Below the pieces are notes generated by a model. It was not told the DNA's origin. It saw only the letters and a list, made by a program, of their open reading frames with translations, and ran no database searches. Both the position numbers and the translations under genes were made by a program. 9,970 nucleotides of DNA from JAYZAP01 sp964645285 (GTDB lineage Bacteria > Pseudomonadota > Alphaproteobacteria > JAAXGF01), in contig CAZYDR010000126.1 of the NCBI GenBank assembly GCA_964645285.1, forward strand, positions 1-9,970, written 5' to 3'. How positions within the stretch are numbered: position 1 is the first letter of the stretch; each line of letters opens with the position of its first letter. This document shows, one piece after another, positions 1-5,398 of the stretch.

Positions 1-136
1 CGCGGGCCATGACCTTGATGTCGCGGCGGATGGTTTCGCCGGACACGCCGAGGGTCCGGGCAAGGTCGACAACGCGGCAGCTTCCGGTGTCGGTAACGGC
101 CTTGAGAATGGGCGCCTGACGGTCTGAACTAAGCAC
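1..136 (-). CDS. DeoR-family transcriptional regulator, N-terminal fragment (runs off left edge)
   Basis: Only the first 45 codons are present; the rest lies left of base 1. Read from a GTG at 134-136, the protein starts VLSSDRQAPILKAV and continues into a winged helix-turn-helix. The recognition-helix segment GVSGETIRRDI (residues 30-40) is the hallmark of the DeoR family, and the spacing from start to helix is that of full-length DeoR proteins. An in-frame stop lies a little upstream of the GTG, and no other good start lies between, so the GTG is favoured; the Shine-Dalgarno is weak (an AGG about 7 bases before it). DeoR proteins are usually repressors that bind a sugar phosphate or similar metabolite through a C-terminal domain, which is not visible here. 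It is divergent from the amine-transport operon, so control of that operon is plausible. It could equally control genes to its own left. Confidence 0.85.
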   Translation of the reverse strand, partial: MLSSDRQAPILKAVTDTGSCRVVDLARTLGVSGETIRRDIKVMAR

Positions 137-175
137 CCAACGCCTGTAGGGAAAACGGATGAGGCTGTTAATTTA

Positions 176-218
176 TGTGGAATTATACAGGTATTTTAGA
201 AATTGATTGTGGAATTAT
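176..218. repeat. 11-bp direct repeat in the divergent spacer, possible operator pair
   Basis: TGTGGAATTAT occurs exactly at 176-186 and again at 208-218, with start points 32 bp apart, close to three helical turns. The left copy extends to an imperfect inverted repeat, TGT-GG-AATT-AT-ACA (176-189), centred on AATT. The repeat sits in the AT-rich spacer between the DeoR-type regulator and the transport operon, where a regulator's own binding sites are commonly found. That it is the operator of the adjacent regulator is inference. Confidence 0.45.
182..187 (-). promoter_or_regulatory. Possible -10 box for the DeoR-type gene
   Basis: The minus strand reads TATAAT here, a perfect sigma70-type -10 hexamer, about 45 bases upstream of the GTG start at 136. 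No convincing -35 hexamer is seen 16-18 bp further upstream. The box lies inside the left copy of the 11-bp repeat, so a protein bound there would block it. I could not assign a plus-strand promoter for the transport operon. Confidence 0.3.
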
Positions 219-244
219 GTTGATCAGTGACAAATTGTTTGAAG

Positions 245-274
245 TGGCGTCTGAAACTGGCTTTCATGACGCCA
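245..274 (+). promoter_or_regulatory. Stem-loop upstream of the binding-protein gene
   Basis: TGGCGTC-TGAAA (245-256) pairs with TTTCA-GACGCCA (262-274) around the loop CTGGC, with one bulged T at 267, giving a 12-bp stem. No T-run follows, so it is not a standard terminator. It ends 58 bases before the ATG at 333, so it could be a structured 5' leader element or a protein-binding inverted repeat. I do not recognise a known riboswitch class. Confidence 0.4.
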
Positions 275-320
275 ATCGGTTGGGATATTTCAACGGCCCC
301 AATCGTCGAACAAAGCAATG

Positions 321-327
321 GGAGGAG
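321..327 (+). promoter_or_regulatory. Strong ribosome binding site for the binding-protein gene
   Basis: GGAGGAG lies 5 bases before the ATG at 333 and is the best Shine-Dalgarno in the operon. It decides the start: the in-frame ATG at 318 precedes it and would place the site inside the coding region. Confidence 0.75.
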
Positions 328-332
328 TTACC

Positions 333-1298
333 ATGTTGAAGCAGCTCACCACCGCCGTGGCCACGGGGCTGATGACAGCCGCCGTGGCCGTTTCGTCGCC
401 GGCGTCGGCCGGGGCGCCGGAATCGAAAGACCCGATCATCCTGACGATCCACGACTGGACCGGCCAGTACATCACCACCCACATTATGGGCCGGGTGCTC
501 GAGGAGATGGGCTACAACGTCAAGTTCCAGCAGGCCGACTACATCGCCCAGTTCGCCGGTCTCGAATCCGGCGATCTCCATATCGCCATGGAGATGTGGG
601 AAACCACCGGCAAGCAGGCCATGGACGAGAGCCTGGCCACCGGCAACACCGTCGATCTCGGCGAGACCGGCATGGATGCCAAGGAAGAGTGGTGGTACCC
701 GATTTACATGAAGGAGCGCTGCCCCGGTCTGCCCGACTGGAAAGCGCTCAACGACTGCGCCGAGGCCTTCGCCACGGCCGAGACGGCGCCCAAGGGCCGC
801 TATCTCGGCGGTCCGGTGACCTGGGCCGGCTTCGACGACGAGCGCGCCGAGGCCCTGGGCCTCGACTTCGAAGTGGTCCACGCCGGCACCGACGCGGCGC
901 TGTTCGCCGAGTTGCAGTCGGCTTACGAGCGCGAGGCGCCGTTCCTCGGCTGGGTCTACGCGCCGCACTGGGCGCCGTTCAAGTTCAAGGGCGAATGGGT
1001 CGAGTTCCCGGAATACACCGACGCCTGTTACGAAGACGCCGGCTGGGGCATGAACCCGGACATGCAGTACGACTGCGGCAAGCCGTTCGGCTGGATCAAG
1101 AAGGTCGGCTGGAAGGCGGGCGAGGCCAAATGGCCCTGCGCCTACGAAGCGGTGCGCAATTTCCACATCGACAACGACACCATGGGCGCCCTGATCGTCG
1201 AGGTCGACCTCGACGGCAAGTCGGTCGACAACGCTGTCGAAGGCTGGATCGAGGGCAACAAGAGCACCTGGGGGACGTGGGCCACCTGCGCCGGATAA
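333..1298 (+). CDS. proX: Periplasmic substrate-binding protein of a glycine betaine/choline-type ABC transporter (ProX/OpuAC family)
   Basis: This 321-residue protein captures a quaternary or methylated amine in the periplasm and delivers it to the permease encoded downstream. Residues 1-26 form a signal peptide with a hydrophobic core and a cleavage site after ASA. The mature part is a type II binding fold of the OpuAC family. Aromatic residues suited to a cation-pi box are prominent: W42 in the first strand-turn, W89 in MEMWE, W120-W121, and W207/Y209/W213 in GWVYAPHW. Six cysteines (130, 142, 232, 248, 269, 319) may form disulfides. The start at 333 is chosen over the ATG at 318 because GGAGGAG (321-327) sits 5 bases before it and the signal peptide then begins MLKQLTT. 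The gene heads the operon and is followed by a GC-rich stem-loop. The family call is firm. The ligand (glycine betaine, dimethylglycine, choline or proline betaine) is not determined. Confidence 0.88.
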   Translation: MLKQLTTAVATGLMTAAVAVSSPASAGAPESKDPIILTIHDWTGQYITTHIMGRVLEEMGYNVKFQQADYIAQFAGLESGDLHIAMEMWETTGKQAMDESLATGNTVDLGETGMDAKEEWWYPIYMKERCPGLPDWKALNDCAEAFATAETAPKGRYLGGPVTWAGFDDERAEALGLDFEVVHAGTDAALFAELQSAYEREAPFLGWVYAPHWAPFKFKGEWVEFPEYTDACYEDAGWGMNPDMQYDCGKPFGWIKKVGWKAGEAKWPCAYEAVRNFHIDNDTMGALIVEVDLDGKSVDNAVEGWIEGNKSTWGTWATCAG

Positions 1299-1327
1299 AC
1301 GGACCAGTCGCACCTTTCCCGTGATGA

Positions 1328-1366
1328 TCCCGCGCCGCCGAGCCGTGATGGCCGGGCGGCGCGGGA
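1328..1366 (+). promoter_or_regulatory. GC-rich intergenic stem-loop between binding-protein and ATPase genes
   Basis: TCCCGCGCCGCC (1328-1339) and GGCGGCGCGGGA (1355-1366) form a perfect 12-bp stem. Inside the 15-base loop, GCC and GGC can add a 3-bp upper helix. No T-run follows, so this is not a simple terminator. In ABC transporter operons such a structure after the binding-protein gene is known to protect the upstream mRNA and damp downstream expression, giving more binding protein than membrane components. That role is inferred from position. Confidence 0.6.
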
Positions 1367-1391
1367 CCACCCCTTGAGTATAAGACAGAAG

Positions 1392-2504
1392 ATGGCCGCC
1401 GACCAGTCGACGCCGATCACGAAAATCACCTGCAGCGGCGTGTGGAAGGTGTTCGGCGACGGCGCCAGCCGCTTCCTCGCCGGTCACGGCTTTGCGCCGA
1501 GTCACGAGGCATTGGCCGAGGCCGGCCTCATCGGCGCCGTGCGCGACGCCAGTTTCGCCGTCGGCGAAGGGGAAATTTTCGTCATCATGGGGCTTTCAGG
1601 GTCGGGAAAATCGACCCTGGTACGCTGCATGTCGCGCCTCGTCGAGCCCAGCGCCGGCGAGGTCATGTTCGAGGGCCGGGATCTGCTCAAGGCCTCGGCC
1701 AATGAGTTGATCGAGATCCGCCGCCACAAGATGGGCATGGTATTCCAGCACTTCGCCCTGCTGCCCCACCTGACGGTTCTCGGCAATGTCGCCTTTCCCC
1801 TCGAGGTCCAGGGCATCGACCGGCCAAGCCGCGAGAGCCGCGCCCGCGAGGTCATCGAACTGGTCGGCCTCGACGGCCGCGAAGCCTATTACCCCCGGGA
1901 GTTGTCGGGTGGCCAGCAACAGCGTGTCGGCATCGCCCGCAGCCTCGCCGTCGAGCCCGAGATCTGGCTTCTCGACGAGCCGTTCTCGGCGCTCGNNNNN
2001 NNNNNCGACGTGGCCGTGAAGATCCTGCCCCATCGACTGGCGCTCGATCCGCTGATCCGCCGGGAAATGCAGGACGAGTTCCTGCGCCTCCAGGACGTGC
2101 TGCGCAAGACCATCGTGTTCATCACCCACGACTTCGACGAGGCCATCCGCCTGGCCGACCGCATCGCCATCATGAAGGACGGCGCTATTATCCAGATCGG
2201 TACGCCGGAGAAATTGGTGACTAGCCCGGCGACCGACTATGTGGCCGAGTTCACCCGCGAGATTCCCCGCGCCAAGGTGCTGTCGGCGCGCGCGGTGATG
2301 GCGCCGGCGGCGGCCGACGCCGATTTCGCCGACGCGATCTCGGCCGATACCCGGATCGACGATCTGGCGAGCCAGGTGGTCAATCAGGAGCGGCCCGTGG
2401 CGGTGACCGACGGCGGCGGCGCGATCATCGGCCAACTCACCCGCCAGGCGGTCATCGACGTGCTGGTGGGCAAGCGGCCGCCGTCCGGCGGGGATACCAC
2501 ATGA
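1392..2504 (+). CDS. proV: Glycine betaine/proline-type ABC transporter ATP-binding protein (ProV/OpuAA family), interrupted by an assembly gap
   Basis: This is the cytoplasmic ATPase that powers the transporter. The N-terminal pre-domain (VWKVFGDG, then AEAGLIGAVRDASF) is characteristic of ProV/OpuAA. It is followed by Walker A GLSGSGKST (67-75), Q-loop MVFQHFALLPH (116-126), signature LSGGQQQR (171-178), Walker B LLDEP (193-197) and H-loop ITHDFDEA (244-251). The C-terminal stretch after about residue 295 resembles one shortened CBS-like unit (VAVTDGGGAIIGQLTRQAV), where E. coli ProV has two CBS domains. Ten N fall after LLDEPFSAL, followed by about a dozen codons foreign to the family before LDPLIRREMQDE resumes. 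As written the protein is 370 residues; without the suspect 51 bases it would be 353. The ATG at 1392 is preferred over a TTG at 1374, though neither has a good ribosome site. The stop overlaps the permease start (ATGA), which implies translational coupling. Confidence 0.88.
   Translation: MAADQSTPITKITCSGVWKVFGDGASRFLAGHGFAPSHEALAEAGLIGAVRDASFAVGEGEIFVIMGLSGSGKSTLVRCMSRLVEPSAGEVMFEGRDLLKASANELIEIRRHKMGMVFQHFALLPHLTVLGNVAFPLEVQGIDRPSRESRAREVIELVGLDGREAYYPRELSGGQQQRVGIARSLAVEPEIWLLDEPFSALXXXXDVAVKILPHRLALDPLIRREMQDEFLRLQDVLRKTIVFITHDFDEAIRLADRIAIMKDGAIIQIGTPEKLVTSPATDYVAEFTREIPRAKVLSARAVMAPAAADADFADAISADTRIDDLASQVVNQERPVAVTDGGGAIIGQLTRQAVIDVLVGKRPPSGGDTT
1996..2005. other. Assembly gap (10 N) inside the ATPase gene, with suspect flank to 2046
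   Basis: Ten undetermined bases interrupt the Walker B/D-loop region. The left contig ends with GGCGCTCG (1988-1995), and the same 8-mer recurs at 2039-2046. Collapsing the two copies removes 1996-2046, exactly 51 bases or 17 codons, and yields FSALDPLIRREMQDE, the standard ProV continuation. The flank at 2006-2038 is therefore probably a contig-end artefact, and the real gap length is likely zero. Confidence 0.85.
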
Positions 2505-4504
2505 GCCTAGCGGCGGCAGTGGCGCCGGCGCCCCCGGCCGGGCGTTGGACCGTGGCCTGGGCGGCGATGTTGTTGTTCGCCGTGGCGCTTTACCTCGCCG
2601 GCGACCTGACCCCGTGGGCGGCGAAGTATCCCAAGGGCTGGATGATACCCCTGCGCTTCTGGATCAGCGATTTCATGAAATGGCTGATCAATGACGCCAG
2701 CTTCGGGCTGTTCACCTTCAAGGAACTGACCCGCTCCATCGCCTGGCTGCTGACCTGGCCGCTGGACATCGCCGAGGGGCTGCTCGCCTCGGGCTTCGAG
2801 CTGGCGTTCGGCGCCGACGACGAAACCGTCTACCAACTGCCGCGGATTTCCTGGCTCGCCATCGTCGCCGTGGTCGCCTTGCTCGGCGCTCATGCCCGCG
2901 ACTGGCGCCTTGCCCTGCTGGTCGGCGCCTGTTTCCTCTATCTCGCCGTGTTCGACCGGTGGGACAGCGCCATGGTGACCCTGGCCTCGATCGTCGTCGC
3001 GGTGCCGCTCGGCATCGCCGGCGGGTTGCTAGTCGGCATCTGGGGGGCGCGCAGCGCCCGCACCGAGGCGATCATCACCCCGATCCTCGATCTCATGCAG
3101 ACCGTGCCGGTGTTCGCCTATCTGGTGCCGGTGCTATACCTGTTCGGCTGGGGGCCGGTGGCGGCGATGATCGCCACCATGATGTATTCCATGCCGCCCA
3201 TGGTCCGCTGCACCATGCTGGCGCTCAAGCTGGTGGCCGACGAGATTGTCGAGTTCGGCCACATGGCCGGCTGCTCGCGGCGCCAACTGATGTGGAAAGT
3301 GATGATCCCGTCGGCCCGGCCTACCCTGATGGTCGGCGTCAACCAGGTCATCATGCTGTCGTTGAATATGGTGATTATCGCTTCGATGATCGGCGCCGGC
3401 GGCCTCGGATTCGATGTGCTGACGTCGCTCAAGCGACTGGCCATCGGCAATGGCCTCGAGGCCGGTATCGCCATCACCCTGTTGGCCATCGCCCTCGACC
3501 GCCTGAGTCAGGCGTTCGCCGCCAAGCCGCCGCCCGAACACCGCGAACAGGCGCCCGGCTTGCTGCGCCGCCATCCCTACCTGACCATCGCCGCCGCGGT
3601 CATCATCGGCGCCACCCTTCTGGGCCAGGCAATGCCTGTGCTGCAATCCTTCCCCGAGGCCTGGTCGCTGACCACCGGGCCGTGGTGGGACGCTCTGGTC
3701 AAGTGGATCAATATCAACTTCTTCAACCAGATCGACACCGTAAAGTCGTTCCTCCTGCTCAACCTGCTGATCCCGTTCAAACGCTTCCTGTTGGCCATTC
3801 CCTGGCCCGCCGGCATCGCCATAATCGGCCTCGCCGGCTATCAGCTCGGCGGCCGCCGACTGGCCCTGACGGTCGCCGCCTTGGCTGCCTTCATCGTAGT
3901 CACCGGCAACTGGGAAAAGGCCATGATCTCGACCTATCTGATCGGCATCTCGGTGGTCATCGCCTCGCTGATCGGTATTCCCATCGGCATCTGGGCGGCG
4001 GGCAACGACCGGGTCCACCGGGTCGTCCAGATCGTCATCGACACCCTGCAGACCCTGCCCGCCTTCGTCTACCTGATCCCGGTGGTCATGCTGTTCCGGG
4101 TCGGCGACTTCTCGGCGATGATCGCGGTGGTCGCTTACTCCCTGGTGCCGGCCATCCGCTACACCGACCACGGCATCCGCCAGGTGCCGCCGTCGATTAT
4201 CGAGGCCGCTACCGCCGCCGGCTGCACCCGCTGGCAGACCCTGCGCAAGGTCCAGCTTCGCCTCGCCCTGCCGGAAATCATGCTAGGCGTCAACCAGACC
4301 ATCATGATGGGCCTCAGCATGCTGGTCATTACCGCCCTGGTCGGCACCCGCGACCTCGGCCAGGAGGTCTATATCGCCCTGACCAAGGCGGACACCGGGC
4401 GCGGCCTGGTGGCCGGGGTCTGCGTCGCCTTCATCGCGATGATTTCCGACCGGCTGATTTCCGCCTGGAGCCGGCGCAAGAAGCGCGATCTCGGCCTTGC
4501 CTAG
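2501..4504 (+). CDS. proW: Double-length ABC transporter permease, two fused ProW/OpuAB-type domains
   Basis: This 667-residue inner-membrane protein carries two complete permease modules, so one chain could supply both halves of the channel normally formed by a ProW dimer. Module 1 spans roughly residues 155-340 and has the coupling-helix region EFGHMAGCSRRQLMWKVMIP (251-270) followed by GVNQVIMLSLNMVIIASMIG. Module 2 spans roughly 475-655 with the parallel region EAATAAGCTRWQTLRKVQLR (568-587) and GVNQTIMMGLSMLVITALVG. Each module is preceded by an extra hydrophobic segment (about 50-150 and 395-465); these also look related to each other. LDLMQTVPVFAYLVPVLYLF (196-215) matches IDTLQTLPAFVYLIPVVMLF (513-532), which makes an internal duplication clear. 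The start overlaps the ATPase stop as ATGA. The kinase gene follows after 9 bases. Fused permeases of this length are known in alphaproteobacterial betaine-type systems. Substrate specificity is unknown. Confidence 0.9.
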   Translation: MSLAAAVAPAPPAGRWTVAWAAMLLFAVALYLAGDLTPWAAKYPKGWMIPLRFWISDFMKWLINDASFGLFTFKELTRSIAWLLTWPLDIAEGLLASGFELAFGADDETVYQLPRISWLAIVAVVALLGAHARDWRLALLVGACFLYLAVFDRWDSAMVTLASIVVAVPLGIAGGLLVGIWGARSARTEAIITPILDLMQTVPVFAYLVPVLYLFGWGPVAAMIATMMYSMPPMVRCTMLALKLVADEIVEFGHMAGCSRRQLMWKVMIPSARPTLMVGVNQVIMLSLNMVIIASMIGAGGLGFDVLTSLKRLAIGNGLEAGIAITLLAIALDRLSQAFAAKPPPEHREQAPGLLRRHPYLTIAAAVIIGATLLGQAMPVLQSFPEAWSLTTGPWWDALVKWININFFNQIDTVKSFLLLNLLIPFKRFLLAIPWPAGIAIIGLAGYQLGGRRLALTVAALAAFIVVTGNWEKAMISTYLIGISVVIASLIGIPIGIWAAGNDRVHRVVQIVIDTLQTLPAFVYLIPVVMLFRVGDFSAMIAVVAYSLVPAIRYTDHGIRQVPPSIIEAATAAGCTRWQTLRKVQLRLALPEIMLGVNQTIMMGLSMLVITALVGTRDLGQEVYIALTKADTGRGLVAGVCVAFIAMISDRLISAWSRRKKRDLGLA

Positions 4505-4513
4505 GAAAATTTC

Positions 4514-5398
4514 ATGAGCGCCGAAGCGGCCGCCGCCAAAGCCGCGGGATTGACCTGCTGGACGGATCCGGTCGAGCCCGAGCCGCTGACCGGCGGTATC
4601 ACCAACCTCAATTTCGTGGTCGCCCACAATGGTGAGCGCTTCGTGGTGCGGGTCGCCGACGATATCCCGGTCCACGGCATCATGCGCTTCAACGAATTGG
4701 CCGCCAGCCGCGCCGCCTTCGCCGCCGGGGTCTCGCCGGAAGTTGTCCACGCCGAGCCCGGAGCCCTGGTTCTGCGCTTCATCGACGGCGTCACCTACGG
4801 CAAGGACGAGGTGCGCCAGGCCCAATCGGCGGGGCGTATCGTGCCGCTGCTGCGACGGGTCCATGACGACATGCCCAAGCATTTCCAGGGTCCCATGCTG
4901 GCCTTGTGGGTGTTTCAGGTGATGCGCGGCTACGCCGTGACCTTGCGCCAGGGCAACAGCCGCATGGTCGGCGAGTTGCCGCGCTATCTCGAAATCAACG
5001 GCGAGCTCGAGGCGGCGCTCGGGCCGACGCCCATGGTGTTCGGCCACAACGACCTGCTGCCGGCCAACTTCATGGACGACGGCAAGCGCCTGTGGCTCAT
5101 TGACTGGGACTATGCGGGGCTCAACACGCCATTTTTCGACCTCGCCAATCTGGCGTCCAACAACCAGTTCAGCGCCGCCGAGGAAGATGGTCTGCTGGAA
5201 GCCTATTTCGAGTTGCCGGCGAGCGACGAGATGCGCATGAAACTAAAAGCCATGAAATGCGCCTCCCTGCTGCGCGAATCCATGTGGAGCATGGTCTCGG
5301 AAATCCATCTCGACATCGATTTTGACTACGTCGCCTACACGGCGGAGAACCTGGCGCGTTTCGAGGCCGCCTATAGCGACTTCAAGGAGACGCGGTGA
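4514..5398 (+). CDS. Choline/ethanolamine kinase-like phosphotransferase (APH/choline kinase fold)
   Basis: This 294-residue cytoplasmic protein has the aminoglycoside-phosphotransferase/choline-kinase fold. Near the N-terminus GGITNLNFVV (27-36) looks like the nucleotide-binding loop and VVRV (44-47) the following strand. The catalytic loop is GHNDLLPANF (177-186), with D180 as likely base and N185 as metal ligand. LIDWDYAG (195-202) supplies the second metal-binding aspartate, D197. HNDLLPANF followed by IDWDYAG is typical of bacterial choline/ethanolamine-kinase-like proteins rather than antibiotic-resistance enzymes. The ATG has AGGA (4503-4506) 7 bases upstream, overlapping the permease stop. 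Its own stop overlaps the next gene's start (TGATG). Its place between a quaternary-amine permease and a methylamine dehydrogenase suggests it phosphorylates choline, ethanolamine or a related amino-alcohol, but this is inference. Confidence is high for the fold and modest for the substrate. Confidence 0.82.
   Translation: MSAEAAAAKAAGLTCWTDPVEPEPLTGGITNLNFVVAHNGERFVVRVADDIPVHGIMRFNELAASRAAFAAGVSPEVVHAEPGALVLRFIDGVTYGKDEVRQAQSAGRIVPLLRRVHDDMPKHFQGPMLALWVFQVMRGYAVTLRQGNSRMVGELPRYLEINGELEAALGPTPMVFGHNDLLPANFMDDGKRLWLIDWDYAGLNTPFFDLANLASNNQFSAAEEDGLLEAYFELPASDEMRMKLKAMKCASLLRESMWSMVSEIHLDIDFDYVAYTAENLARFEAAYSDFKETR

Noticed and set aside
318..332. Upstream ATG at 318 as start of the binding protein
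   Set aside because: The GGAGGAG ribosome site lies after it and is ideally spaced for the ATG at 333, which also gives a normal signal peptide.
1328..1366. Intrinsic terminator after the binding-protein gene
   Set aside because: No T-run follows the stem, and the downstream genes belong to the same transporter.
264..1505. Long open frame (413 codons) on the minus strand across the binding-protein gene
   Set aside because: It is low-complexity, rich in Arg, Gly, Val and His, and lies opposite a gene with signal peptide, ribosome site and clear family match. It is a GC-rich antisense shadow.
2006..2046. A real kinase domain or insertion in the ATPase
   Set aside because: Only about a dozen residues resemble a kinase, they abut an N run, and their removal restores the family sequence in frame; contig-end error explains this better.
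2959..4635. Open frame of 558 codons on the plus strand inside the permease
   Set aside because: Its translation is full of Arg, His, Pro and Gly with no domain, and the overlapping frame is an unmistakable permease.
4514..5398. Aminoglycoside resistance gene
   Set aside because: The fold is shared, but the catalytic-loop wording and the operon with amine transport and demethylation point to choline/ethanolamine-kinase-like function.
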